DNA of 36,992 nt from Patescibacteria group bacterium (GTDB lineage: Bacteria; Patescibacteriota; Microgenomatia; UBA1406; GWC2-37-13). Within the stretch, counting starts at the first letter, position 1, and every line of letters begins with the position of its first letter. A program made the translations under genes and the position numbers. Below are positions 1 to 7,712 of this stretch, piece after piece. The stretch is taken from the NCBI GenBank assembly GCA_026416975.1, contig JAOAEC010000004.1, positions 1 through 36,992 on the forward strand, in the 5' to 3' direction. A model generated the notes under the pieces. It was not told where the DNA came from. It ran no database searches and worked only from the letters and a program-made list of their open reading frames with translations.

Positions 1-17
1 TAATTATATATACATTT

Positions 18-47
18 AAGTATATATTTAAATATATACTTTGTCAA
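18..47 (-). promoter_or_regulatory. Left-facing promoter with a 24-bp palindromic operator
   Basis: On the minus strand a TTGACA -35 box (47 to 42) is followed after 17 bases by a TATACT -10 box (24 to 19), so transcription would start near 12 and leave the window. A perfect 24-bp palindrome, 18-41 (half site AAGTATATATTT), covers the -10 box and the whole spacer. This is the usual place for a dimeric repressor site. The regulated gene lies outside the window; the regulator is unknown. Confidence 0.6.
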
Positions 48-239
48 TGAGATTTTTGATTTTATTTTTGTTATATTTTAATGCGGTTGCGGATAATTAT
101 GACGATAACAATTTTTCAATCTCTCTTTTAAATTAGTTGTAAATCATATATAAAGTTTGAAGTTTTTGTTTGATTTAAGAATATAGATATAATAAAACTT
201 CTTGTGAACGTTTTAAAAAAATTCGAAAGCATTTCAAAC

Positions 240-434
240 AAAGGTAGGTGCAGCGAGTGCGGCCGGCCACTCGCCGCGCCATCTTCGCTTGCCTGCCCGT
301 CTCTGGCGGGACCTTCGGCCTCGTAAATATTTTAAAAAATCGGCTCGAACTATTCTTTATTTAATCGGCGGCTATCGACAACTCTCGATTTTTCCTTTGC
401 GGCGCTGGCCGCGGGATCGGGCGCGGCCAGCGCC
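240..434. other. GC-rich intergenic island with hairpins
   Basis: This stretch is strikingly GC-rich compared with the surrounding AT-rich DNA and has no credible ORF. It holds an inverted repeat at 253-259/268-274 and a perfect 13-bp hairpin at 401-413/422-434 with an 8-base loop. The words cgccgcgcc (272-280) and ccttcggcctcg (312-323) recur in the island at 24770-24870, the second one in inverted orientation. It lies downstream of tRNA-Lys on that gene's strand. Function unknown: structured RNA, palindromic repeat remnant or protein-binding site are all possible. Bases 48-239 hold nothing I can recognise. Confidence 0.55.
401..434. repeat. Perfect 13-bp GC hairpin, 8-base loop
   Basis: Arms ggcgctggccgcg (401-413) and its exact reverse complement (422-434) enclose an 8-base loop. 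It follows tRNA-Lys by 31 bases in that gene's direction and could stop its transcript, but no T-run follows on either strand, so it is not a standard intrinsic terminator. Confidence 0.6.
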
Positions 435-465
435 TCTCCCGTTCCTTCCTCGATTTCTCTGATAG

Positions 466-538
466 TGAGCCCGCCGAGACTCGAACTCGGAACCAACAGC
501 TTAAAAGGCTGCTGCTCTGCCAGTTGAGCTACGGGCCC
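466..538 (-). tRNA. tRNA-Lys (anticodon TTT)
   Basis: Read on the minus strand it folds as a full cloverleaf: acceptor GGGCCCG/CGGGCTC, a GCTC/GAGC D-stem, anticodon stem GCAGC/GCTGT with loop CTTTTAA (anticodon TTT), and a T-arm CCGAG-TTCGAGT-CTCGG. The discriminator base is A. CCA is not encoded. It diverges from trmD and shares a palindromic promoter with it. Confidence 0.95.
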
Positions 539-553
539 AAAAATACAATATTA

Positions 554-582
554 GATTATAATTTTATAATTATAATCAACAA
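554..582. promoter_or_regulatory. Divergent promoter in a perfect inverted repeat
   Basis: A 10-bp inverted repeat (554-563 and 568-577, loop TTAT) places one TATAAT box on each strand: 560-555 for tRNA-Lys and 571-576 for trmD. On the minus side TTGTTG (582-577) lies 16 bases upstream of its -10 box, giving a short leader before the tRNA. No good -35 box is visible on the trmD side. Confidence 0.5.
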
Positions 583-606
583 ATTTAAAAATTAAAATGA
601 TTTTTT

Positions 607-1443
607 ATGAAAATCTATATTTTGACTCTTTTTCCTCAGATGATCTCTTCTTTTTTTTCTCAAAGCGTTGTAAAAAAAGCCGTTGATAAAAAACTAGTTG
701 AAATTAATTTAATTGATCTTCGAGATTTTGCTCATGATAAACGAGGTTCAGTTGATGATCGGGTTTATGGCGGAGGAAAAGGAATGATAATAAGAGTTGA
801 TGTTGTTGATAAAGCGCTAGAAAAGTTAAAAGTTAAAAGTCAAAAGTTACCCGTCTGCAACGCTATGCGTAGCATTGCGGGCAGGCAATTTTCAATTTTT
901 AAACAAAAAAAATCCGTCAGCTGGCGAAAAGAAACAAAAATTATATTAACTTCGCCAAAAGGAAAAGTTTTTAATCAAGAAAAAGCAGTTGAATACTCAA
1001 AATTAGATGAATTAGTGATTATTTGCGGACATTATGAAGGAGTTGATGAAAGAGTAAAAAATTTTATTGATGAAGAGGTGTCTTTGGGTGATTTTATTAT
1101 GACTGGAGGAGAGATTACTGCTTCAGCTATTGTTGATTCAGTAGTGCGTTTGATTCCAAGTGTTTTAGCAAAAGAGGCGACTCAAAAAGAAAGTTTTTCA
1201 GAATATAGCATTGATTATTTAATTTCATTAATTGGAGAAAATGAAACTTTAAAAAAACTTAAAAACAAAAAAATCAAAAAAATAAAACTTTTAGAATATC
1301 CTCAATATACTCGGCCAGAAAATTATCAAGGATTAAAAGTGCCAAAAATTTTGCTTTCAGGCAATCATAAAGAAATTGAAAAATGGCGGATTAAAAAAGC
1401 TTGGGAGGAGACAGTGAAGAAAAGAAAAGATTTGTTGGTATAA
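607..1443 (+). CDS. trmD: tRNA (guanine-N1-)-methyltransferase TrmD
   Basis: TrmD methylates G37 next to the anticodon of tRNAs using S-adenosylmethionine and protects against +1 frameshifting. The family signatures are present: DDRVYGGGKGM near residue 50, CGHYEGVDERV near 140, the knot motif GDFIMTGGE near 160, and LLSGNH near the C-terminus. At 278 aa it is longer than the usual 230-250. The excess is an insert at about residues 74-104, just before the strand KIILTSPKG. Its DNA is heptamer repeats plus a GC-rich hairpin, yet the frame is kept. No Shine-Dalgarno sequence precedes the ATG. The core motifs are intact, so I expect an active enzyme with a surface loop. Confidence 0.95.
   Translation: MKIYILTLFPQMISSFFSQSVVKKAVDKKLVEINLIDLRDFAHDKRGSVDDRVYGGGKGMIIRVDVVDKALEKLKVKSQKLPVCNAMRSIAGRQFSIFKQKKSVSWRKETKIILTSPKGKVFNQEKAVEYSKLDELVIICGHYEGVDERVKNFIDEEVSLGDFIMTGGEITASAIVDSVVRLIPSVLAKEATQKESFSEYSIDYLISLIGENETLKKLKNKKIKKIKLLEYPQYTRPENYQGLKVPKILLSGNHKEIEKWRIKKAWEETVKKRKDLLV
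825..905 (+). repeat. In-frame repeat and hairpin insert within trmD
   Basis: Three heptamers of the form GTYAAAA (825-845) are followed by an imperfect GC-rich hairpin (850-885, loop TGCG at 866-869) and then AT-rich sequence containing caatttt copies. The hairpin shares gcctgcccg, on its minus strand, with position 291-299 of the first GC island. The combination looks like an inserted palindromic element translated as part of TrmD. Confidence 0.6.
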
Positions 1444-1455
1444 TATAAAAAAAAT

Positions 1456-2330
1456 ATGCCGTCTTATTTATTTTTTGCGATTTTAAGTTTAATTTTTTTT
1501 GCTTTTTCAACAATTGCTTTTAAACTAACTGCCAAGTATTCTTTACCTAATCATTTAGCTTGGTTTTTTTGGTATTTTGTTATTTATTTTATTTTAGGTC
1601 GTTTTATTCCTCTTTTTGTTTTTATAAAAAACCCAATTCCTCCAAATATTTTTCTTCTCCGTTATAATCTTCTTTACGGTTTTTTTATTTATTTAGGTGT
1701 TTTCTTTTTTAGTTATTCTCTTTATCATTTAGACGTCAGCATTATCTCATCTTTATCTAATTTTACCAATGTTTTTATTTTAATTTTAGCCTATTTTTTT
1801 TAGGAGAGAAAATTATTTTTAATAAAATCGGTTGGTTTTTATTAGTAGCAGTTGGTGGTTTTATTTCTTCTTATGACGAAAAATTAAAGGAAAAAAATTT
1901 TTTAAACAAACATGTTTTTTCTTTTATTTTTTGGACTTTTTGTTTAGCAACAACAAGAATTGTCATAAATAAAGGAACAAAAATTTTAGGTTATTGGTAG
2001 TTTGTTTATTATCAGTTTACTTACTCAATCATTTTTTTAATTCTAATTTTTCCCTTTATTCGTAGAAAAATAAAAACTAGTTTAAAATCAATTTTTTATT
2101 TGTCAATTCCAATTGTTTTTGAATTTTTTGGTGTTTTATCAATAATTAAGGCCTTTTTTTATCAAGTCTCTATTCCAGCAATTATAAGTTCTTTCCCTCT
2201 TTCTTTTATTATTGTTTTTATCATTTCGCGAATAAATAAAAAATTTTTAGAATATCATCCCATAAAGACTTATTTAATAAGATTTTTAGGAATAATTTTG
2301 ATATTAATTGGGATTATGAAAATAAAATAA
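1456..2330 (+). pseudogene. Broken EamA/DMT-family permease
   Basis: The sequence encodes a string of hydrophobic helices of a drug/metabolite transporter (EamA-like, normally about 290-300 aa with ten helices). The frame is broken after residue 115 by a tract of eight T (1794-1801); adding one T lets translation continue as FLGEKIIFNKIGW. An in-frame TAG at 1998-2000 breaks it again. The tail (2100-2330) continues in the repaired frame to a normal end. Total span fits one complete gene. Two independent lesions favour a real pseudogene, although the T-tract alone could be a sequencing error. The substrate is unknown. Confidence 0.75.
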
Positions 2331-2356
2331 AAGAAAAGATTTAATAAAATAAAAAG

Positions 2357-2429
2357 TGCCAGGGGACAGAGTCGAACTGTCATCTCATGTTTTTCAGACA
2401 CGCGCCGTGACCACCTTGGCTACCCTGGC
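2357..2429 (-). tRNA. tRNA-Phe (anticodon GAA)
   Basis: Minus-strand cloverleaf: acceptor GCCAGGG/CCCTGGC, D-stem GCC/GGC, anticodon stem CGTGT/ACATG with loop CTGAAAA (anticodon GAA), T-stem GACAG/CTGTC with loop TTCGACT, discriminator A. CCA is not encoded. The transcript runs into a T-rich stretch right after the gene (reverse complement of 2340-2356). Confidence 0.93.
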
Positions 2430-2488
2430 TGTTTTTATATCTAAATAATATATCACAAATTCAAAAATTTTACACACTTTTTTTACAG

Positions 2489-2517
2489 TTGACAAATGAA
2501 TAAAATTTTGTTTTAAT
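2489..2517 (+). promoter_or_regulatory. Promoter of the superoxide dismutase gene
   Basis: TTGACA (2489-2494) and TTTAAT (2512-2517) are separated by exactly 17 bases. The predicted start near 2524 gives a leader of about 23 bases before the ATG at 2547. A TATAAG at 2537-2542, close to the ATG, is an alternative -10 box for a leaderless message. Confidence 0.6.
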
Positions 2518-2546
2518 TAAACTATTACAAGTTTAGTATAAGTTAT

Positions 2547-3197
2547 ATGAAAATTATCAAACTTGAACCAAAAAAATTTTCAGAAAAAATTTTTCAAATG
2601 AAAGGAATCTCAAAAAAAGCAGTTGAGGAGCATTTAAAACTTTATCAAGGTTATGTTAATAAATATAATGAAATTCAGGAAAAATTATCTCAGCTAACTG
2701 ATGATGATTATTCAAAAGCTAATCAAACCTATTCTTTGATCCGTGAGTTAAAATTAGAACTTTCTTTTGCTTGGGGAGGAGTTATCAATCATGAAATATA
2801 TTTTGGGCATTTAGGCGGAAACGGCAAGACACCAGCTGGCGTCTTATTAAAACAAATAAAAAAAGATTTTGGATCATTTGAGGCTTATAAAAAAGATTTG
2901 AAAGCAACAGGAATATCTGCTAGAGGATGGGTTTGGACGGCTTGGAACGAAAAAGAAAAAAGACTTTTTAATTATTTAGGTGATGCTCAAAATACTTTTC
3001 CAGTATGGTACGCTAAACCAATTTTAGCTCTTGATGTTTATGAGCATGCTTATTTTATGGATTTTGGCTCCAACAGAGGAAATTATATTGATGTTTTTTT
3101 TGAAAATTTAAACTGGCAGGTAGTGGAAGAAAATTTTAAAAAGATTTGTTGTTGTCAATGCGGAGAGAATTGTCATTGTGAAGACTGCCAGTGTTAA
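2547..3197 (+). CDS. Fe/Mn superoxide dismutase with cysteine-rich C-terminal tail
   Basis: The protein dismutates superoxide to oxygen and hydrogen peroxide in the cytoplasm. The helical N-terminal domain supplies ligand H29 and then H82 in NHEIYF. The C-terminal domain supplies D163 and H167 in DVYEHAYFMDFG, the family signature. The domain ends normally with NLNW near 187-190. It is followed by an extension ending CCCQCGENCHCEDCQC (201-216): eight Cys and one His, resembling a small metal-binding peptide and not part of the SOD fold. Whether the enzyme uses Fe or Mn cannot be settled here. The gene has its own promoter and is convergent with the hydrolase at 3201. Confidence 0.92.
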   Translation: MKIIKLEPKKFSEKIFQMKGISKKAVEEHLKLYQGYVNKYNEIQEKLSQLTDDDYSKANQTYSLIRELKLELSFAWGGVINHEIYFGHLGGNGKTPAGVLLKQIKKDFGSFEAYKKDLKATGISARGWVWTAWNEKEKRLFNYLGDAQNTFPVWYAKPILALDVYEHAYFMDFGSNRGNYIDVFFENLNWQVVEENFKKICCCQCGENCHCEDCQC

Positions 3198-3200
3198 ATT

Positions 3201-4037
3201 TTATTTAAATAATTGATACGCTTTTTTAGCATCCTCAATAATTGATTTTTGATAATCAAAAATTATTATTCCTTCTTTGTTTTGGTTTATTTTTTTAACA
3301 CAACCATAAAAAGGATAACAAACTTGAGTTCGGCCCAATAAAACATCAAAATAATTTTTGTCTTTTAAGTTGCCGCAGGCGTTAACAAAACAAAGACAGA
3401 TCTCGTTTTCAAAACTTCTGGCTTGGCATAAAACATCAACAACGCGCATCTCTGATAAAAAATGATATTGATTTATAAGTTTATGATTTAAATAATCGCT
3501 TGAGCGCTTTGACCAAAAAGCAGGAATAAAAATAATCTCAATACCCTGTCTTCTTAATTTTTGAAAAAGCTCCGGATAAAAAAGTTCTCGGCAGATTAAG
3601 ACCCCGCATTTTATATTGTTAACAACAAATGTCTTAATCTGATTTTTTCCAGGAGCAATATATCTATTTTCAAATCCAAAAGGAACCAGTTTTTGTTTGT
3701 TATGAAGATAAATTATTTTTCCTTGGCTATCAAAAATAAAGCAACTATTATAAAGTTTGTTTTTTATCTTTCTGATAATTGTTCCGGCAATAATTGATAT
3801 TTGATATTGTTTAGCTTTTTTAGAAAAGAAATTGATCATTTTTTTCTCCTGTTTTAAAATTTTTTCAATTTCTTCTTTTTGATAATAATCCAAAGGACCA
3901 AATAGAAAATCTTCGGGAAAACAAGCAAGATGGCAGTTTTCTTTTTTGGCTTTTTTAAGAAAATTATTGACTTTTTTAAAAACATTTTCTAATTTTTGAT
4001 TAATTTTTACTTCAAACTGAATTAAAGCGATTTTCAT
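3201..4037 (-). CDS. Carbon-nitrogen hydrolase (nitrilase superfamily)
   Basis: Members hydrolyse non-peptide C-N bonds in nitriles, amides or carbamoyl compounds. The Glu-Lys-Cys triad is visible: E42 in CFPEDFLFG, K114 in HNKQKLVPFG, and C149 in GVLICRELFYPE. The length (278 aa) matches a single-domain amidase, with no signal peptide and no NAD-synthetase domain. The substrate cannot be read from the sequence; N-carbamoylputrescine amidase or omega-amidase-type enzymes are the nearest general classes. It ends three bases from the SOD gene, tail to tail. Confidence 0.85.
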   Translation of the reverse strand: MKIALIQFEVKINQKLENVFKKVNNFLKKAKKENCHLACFPEDFLFGPLDYYQKEEIEKILKQEKKMINFFSKKAKQYQISIIAGTIIRKIKNKLYNSCFIFDSQGKIIYLHNKQKLVPFGFENRYIAPGKNQIKTFVVNNIKCGVLICRELFYPELFQKLRRQGIEIIFIPAFWSKRSSDYLNHKLINQYHFLSEMRVVDVLCQARSFENEICLCFVNACGNLKDKNYFDVLLGRTQVCYPFYGCVKKINQNKEGIIIFDYQKSIIEDAKKAYQLFK

Positions 4038-4116
4038 ATTTGATTATTATATCAGCCTATTTTTTATATATTTTTTATAAAATTTTTAAAAGCATCAGAT
4101 TAAGAAAAAACTAAAC

Positions 4117-4145
4117 TTGACAAAATTTTGTAAATTTTTTATAAA
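4117..4145 (+). promoter_or_regulatory. Promoter upstream of 4165
   Basis: TTGACA (4117-4122) and TATAAA (4140-4145) have a 17-base spacer. The predicted start near 4152 is inside the longest possible ORF, whose TTG at 4117 is the -35 box itself. This decides the true start as ATG 4165. A second TATAAT at 4153-4158 would give a leaderless message. Confidence 0.7.
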
Positions 4146-4164
4146 AACCTGTTATAATTTCTTT

Positions 4165-4713
4165 ATGTCTTTTTGGCAGGAAAACAAGATACCATTGGCA
4201 ATAGTTTTTTCCGGATTATTAATTGCTTTTTCGATTTATTTTGCTTTAAAGCCATTCTCTTTAAACAGCTTAAAAACTTCTTTAAAAACAGAGATAAAAG
4301 AAAAAACTACTGAAAATAATCAGGAAGTGGTTTCGCCAACTACTGCTAATATTACTATTACCAATACTATTTCCGTTACCGAAAAACTTTCACCAACTAC
4401 AGACGTTCCTCATTTAGATGAAAATCAGATTAAGCAAGGACTAATTAATAAAACAACCATTCCTACTGATAAATTAGAATATGAGATTGGTGAAAGATTA
4501 AACAGAGAAAATAAAATTTTAATTCGGGGAGTAGTGAAGAATAAAGAAGAAATTTCAGGAGCCGGATTTTTTGCCTATTGCGATCTGGAGAAATGCGAGG
4601 TAACTTATGTTGGTCAAGGAGTACCAAAATGTAGTCAGGTAAATCCTTATAATTATCCGTTAAACTGGGCTGATTATTGTGTAGACACTGGAGGAAATAC
4701 TGTGGCTCGTTAA
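4165..4713 (+). CDS. Membrane-anchored protein of unknown function
   Basis: The chosen start is ATG 4165 (MSFWQENK), because the upstream in-frame TTG belongs to a promoter. The 182-aa product has one membrane helix at about residues 9-27, then a Ser/Thr-rich linker (about 40-85), and an outer domain of about 90 residues with four cysteines (CDLEKC, then one in PKCSQ and one in DYCVD). This layout suggests a single-pass protein facing outwards with possible disulfides. I do not recognise the domain. It is followed by a separate promoter for the ABC operon, so it is probably transcribed alone. Confidence 0.75.
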   Translation: MSFWQENKIPLAIVFSGLLIAFSIYFALKPFSLNSLKTSLKTEIKEKTTENNQEVVSPTTANITITNTISVTEKLSPTTDVPHLDENQIKQGLINKTTIPTDKLEYEIGERLNRENKILIRGVVKNKEEISGAGFFAYCDLEKCEVTYVGQGVPKCSQVNPYNYPLNWADYCVDTGGNTVAR

Positions 4714-4717
4714 ACTC

Positions 4718-4746
4718 TTGCCACTAAATTTAAATTTTGTTATAAA
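4718..4746 (+). promoter_or_regulatory. Promoter of the GldA/F/G-type operon
   Basis: TTGCCA (4718-4723), 17 bases, TATAAA (4741-4746). Transcription would start at about 4753, with the ATG at 4755, so the message is leaderless or has one to three leader bases. Confidence 0.65.
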
Positions 4747-4754
4747 TATATCTT

Positions 4755-5435
4755 ATGATTTTTTTAAACTCTGTTTCTAAATTTTTTGGTCAAAAAAAAG
4801 CAGTTGATAATATCTCATTTAAGGCAAAAGAAGGAGAGATTATTGGTTTTGTTGGTCCCAATGGCGTTGGCAAAACAACAACAATGAGATTAATTTTAGG
4901 ATATTTAAAACCAACCAAAGGTGAGATTAAGGTTGATAATTTAAACCCAATTGAAGAACGAATTGAGGTCCTAAAAAAAATTGGCTATCTTCCGGAAAAC
5001 AATCCGCTATATAACGAGATGAAGGTTAAAGAATACTTAGAGTTTGTTGCTGAAGCAAAAAATGAAAAAAATAAAGAAGTGATTATTAAAAAAGTTGGAT
5101 TGGAAGAAGTTTTAAGCCAAAAAATTGAAGAGTTATCGCGGGGGTTTAAACAGAGAGTTGGTCTAACAGCGGCCTTATTTGGCAATCCAAAAATTTTGAT
5201 TTTAGATGAACCAACTTCGGGTTTAGATCCAATTGAGCAGGAAAAAATTCGGGAGCTGATTAAAAAGTTAGCTAAAGAAAAAACAATTATTTTTTCCACC
5301 CATATTTTATCAGAGGTGGAAGATGTTGCCAATCGGCTGATTATTATTAATCAAGGAAAAATTGTTTATGATGGCACAAAACCAAAAGGAAAAGGAGCGG
5401 TGGAAAGACTATTTAAATTAAAAGTTAAAAGTTAA
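4755..5435 (+). CDS. ABC transporter ATP-binding protein, GldA type
   Basis: This is the ATPase of a three-gene ABC system. Walker A is GPNGVGKT (34-41), the signature is LSRGF (127-131), Walker B is ILILDEP (147-153), and the switch histidine lies in FSTHILSE (about 185-192). The region after Walker A, GYLPENNPLYNEM, strongly resembles that of GldA proteins, which work with GldF and GldG. Those partners follow directly. At 226 aa it is shorter than typical GldA (about 300 aa), ending soon after the ATPase core. No gliding is implied: such systems are widespread outside gliding bacteria and their cargo is not established. Confidence 0.9.
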   Translation: MIFLNSVSKFFGQKKAVDNISFKAKEGEIIGFVGPNGVGKTTTMRLILGYLKPTKGEIKVDNLNPIEERIEVLKKIGYLPENNPLYNEMKVKEYLEFVAEAKNEKNKEVIIKKVGLEEVLSQKIEELSRGFKQRVGLTAALFGNPKILILDEPTSGLDPIEQEKIRELIKKLAKEKTIIFSTHILSEVEDVANRLIIINQGKIVYDGTKPKGKGAVERLFKLKVKS

Positions 5436-5466
5436 AAATTCAAAATTAAAGTTTAAAATTAAAAAT
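5417..5466 (+). repeat. AT-rich heptamer tandem repeat
   Basis: About seven diverged 7-bp units (attaaaa, gttaaaa, gttaaaa, attcaaa, and further units) start inside the last codons of the ATPase gene and fill the gap to the permease gene. It belongs to the same repeat family as in trmD and gltX. The C-terminal residues LKVKS of the ATPase are encoded by it. Confidence 0.6.
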
Positions 5467-5472
5467 TAATCA

Positions 5473-6174
5473 ATGAAAAATCTTTACAAAAAAGAAATAA
5501 ATTATTATCTAAGTAATCCCATTGGCTATTTGGTTTTAATTCTTTTTGGCGTTTTTGCTAATTTTTTATTCATTAAAGATATCTTTATTGTTGGATCAGC
5601 CTCAATGAGAGGATTTTTTGGGATTGTTCCTTGGCTTTTGATGGTTTTTATTCCTGCTTTAGCCATGAGAGTTTTATCAGAGGAAAAAAGAGTTAATACC
5701 ATTGAGGTTTTATTAACTCTGCCTTTTTCAGAAACAGAGATTGTTTTAAGCAAGTTTTTTGCCCTATTGGTTTTAGCAGTTATTGGTCTTTTTTTGACAA
5801 TGAGTCTGCCAATTTCCTTGTCTTTTTTAAGCAAGGTTTATTTGCCAGAGATTTTTATTGGTTATTTAGGATTAGTCTTTTTAGCTGGTTCTTTTATCTC
5901 AATTGGTGTTTTTTTCTCCAATTTAACAAAAAATCAGGTGGTGGCTTTTTTGTCCTCGATTTTATTAATTTTTTTCCTTTTAGTGTTGTCAACAGATTAT
6001 TTTGCCAACGTTTTGCCGAAATTTTTAAATGATGTTTTAATTTATTTTTCCCCTATTTTTCATTTACAAAACTTTGTTAAAGGAGTGATTGATCTTCGTT
6101 CGGTTTTTTATTTTACCTCATTAACCTTGGTTTTTTTGTTTTTAACGATTATTAGTTTGGAAAAGAGAAAATAA
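5473..6174 (+). CDS. ABC-2 type permease, GldF type
   Basis: A 233-aa integral membrane protein with about six hydrophobic segments. Its N-terminus (a short charged stretch, then LSNPIGYLVL) and the motif RVLSEEKRVNTIEVLLTLP at about residues 65-83 are typical of GldF-like ABC-2 permeases. It should form the membrane channel driven by the ATPase at 4755. It is separated from that gene by a repeat tract, and only four bases lie between its stop and the GldG-like gene, so the three are likely one operon. Confidence 0.88.
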   Translation: MKNLYKKEINYYLSNPIGYLVLILFGVFANFLFIKDIFIVGSASMRGFFGIVPWLLMVFIPALAMRVLSEEKRVNTIEVLLTLPFSETEIVLSKFFALLVLAVIGLFLTMSLPISLSFLSKVYLPEIFIGYLGLVFLAGSFISIGVFFSNLTKNQVVAFLSSILLIFFLLVLSTDYFANVLPKFLNDVLIYFSPIFHLQNFVKGVIDLRSVFYFTSLTLVFLFLTIISLEKRK

Positions 6175-6178
6175 AGAA

Positions 6179-7693
6179 ATGGTTAAGACAATTAAAAAAT
6201 TAAAAAAAATTAACTTAGTTGATTTTTTTAAACTAGAAAAAGTAGAAACCAATTTAATTATTTTTCTGACATTGGTAGTTTTTGTTTTAATCAATATTCT
6301 TGTTGCTAATCTATCAATCAGATTTGATTTTTCTGTTGGTCAGGCCTATACTTTGTCTTCGTCAACCAAGAGAATTCTTAAAAATTTAGACGATTTAGTG
6401 AGTGTTAAATTTTTTGTTTCTTCAGATTTGCCTACCAGACTTTTACCTTTGAAAAATGAGGTCTTAGATTTTTTGAATGAGTATAAAAAAACAGCCAAAA
6501 AAATTAATTTTAAAATTTTAGATCCTAAAAAAGACGAAAAGGCGTTAACCGAGGCGCAAGAGATTGGTTTGCCAGCTCTTCAATTCTCTCAGTTGGAAAA
6601 AGACAGATATCAGATTACCAATGTTTATTTTGGTATTGTTATTTCTTATGGCGACAAAAAGGAGATAATTCCTCAAGTGAGTGATTTGGAAAGTTTAGAA
6701 TACAATATCACCTCAGCGATTTATAAACTGACAAAAAAAGAGTTAGATAAAGTGGCGGTTTTGGGAAGAGAGCAAAAGTTTAATTCCCAGGAAGACGAGC
6801 TTTTAAGTTTTAAAAAAACAGCCGAAAAACAATTTATTTTAGATTTTATTGATGTTTCTACTTCCTCAGCCAATAAGAAGATTGATTCTTTTTACAAAAC
6901 GATTTTGGTTTTTGACAACAATCAAAAAAACTATAATAATCAGGAAATTTCTGCGATAAAAGACTATTTAAAAAATAAAGGAAGAGCGATTTTTTTTATT
7001 GATGGCGTTTGGGTATTAGATAATCTGCAGACTTCTGAGGCAAAACATAGTTTATTTAATTTATTAGCGACTGATTGGGGGATTGAGTTGAAAAAAAATT
7101 TAGTACTCTCCACTTCAGCCGAATTAGTAAATTTTGGCAATGAGTTAATCCAGTTTTTTACTCCTTATTACTTTTGGTTAAAAACTGCTAATTTTAATAA
7201 CAAGAGTTCTTATTTTTCCAACATTCAACAACTGACTTTTCCTTGGACATCTTCAATTAAGCTAAAAGATAAAAAAAATTTTAAATATGAGGTTTTAGTA
7301 AAAACAAACAAAAGTTCTTGGGAGCAAAAAGAAAATTTTATCTTAGATCCGCAGAACATTCCTCAACCAGAAAAAAAAGAAACAAAAGAGTTTAACTTAG
7401 TCGTGGAAGCAGAAAATAAAGACGGCGGAAAAATTGTTGTAATTCCTTCTTCAAGATTTATTTTAGAAAGATATTTAACGCGGACGTCAGATAATTTAGA
7501 GTTTGTCTTAAATGTTTTAAATAATTTAGCTTCAGCTGGTGCTTTATCCGGTATTCGTCAACGAGCGGTTTCTTTTTATCCTTTACCAGAGTTGTCTGAG
7601 GTGCAAAAAGATTTATTTAAATATCTAAACATCTTCCTTTTACCAAGCTTATTAGCACTGGTGGGTGGGATAAAATTAATAAGAACAAAATAA
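6179..7693 (+). CDS. GldG-like ABC system auxiliary protein
   Basis: The 504-aa product has a membrane helix at about residues 27-48, a large extracytoplasmic region, and a second helix near the C-terminus (about 480-500). The start of the outer region, FSVGQAYTLSSSTKRILKNL, and the following alpha/beta segment match the ABC-type uncharacterised transport domain of GldG proteins. It probably sits with the GldF-like permease and binds an envelope substrate. A DUF4340 protein often accompanies GldG genes; here a DUF4340 gene is found far away at 29502. Function in this organism is inferred only from the family. Confidence 0.85.
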   Translation: MVKTIKKLKKINLVDFFKLEKVETNLIIFLTLVVFVLINILVANLSIRFDFSVGQAYTLSSSTKRILKNLDDLVSVKFFVSSDLPTRLLPLKNEVLDFLNEYKKTAKKINFKILDPKKDEKALTEAQEIGLPALQFSQLEKDRYQITNVYFGIVISYGDKKEIIPQVSDLESLEYNITSAIYKLTKKELDKVAVLGREQKFNSQEDELLSFKKTAEKQFILDFIDVSTSSANKKIDSFYKTILVFDNNQKNYNNQEISAIKDYLKNKGRAIFFIDGVWVLDNLQTSEAKHSLFNLLATDWGIELKKNLVLSTSAELVNFGNELIQFFTPYYFWLKTANFNNKSSYFSNIQQLTFPWTSSIKLKDKKNFKYEVLVKTNKSSWEQKENFILDPQNIPQPEKKETKEFNLVVEAENKDGGKIVVIPSSRFILERYLTRTSDNLEFVLNVLNNLASAGALSGIRQRAVSFYPLPELSEVQKDLFKYLNIFLLPSLLALVGGIKLIRTK

Positions 7694-7712
7694 TAAATCA
7701 AAAATATTTTTT

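Noticed and set aside
401-434. Hairpin as an ordinary intrinsic terminator of tRNA-Lys
   Set aside because: Neither strand has a T-run after the stem, so the standard mechanism is not supported.
4117-4164. N-terminal extension of the 4165 protein from a TTG at 4117
   Set aside because: The TTG is part of a TTGACA -35 box with a TATAAA 17 bases downstream; the ATG at 4165 is directly followed by the expected charged residues and membrane helix.
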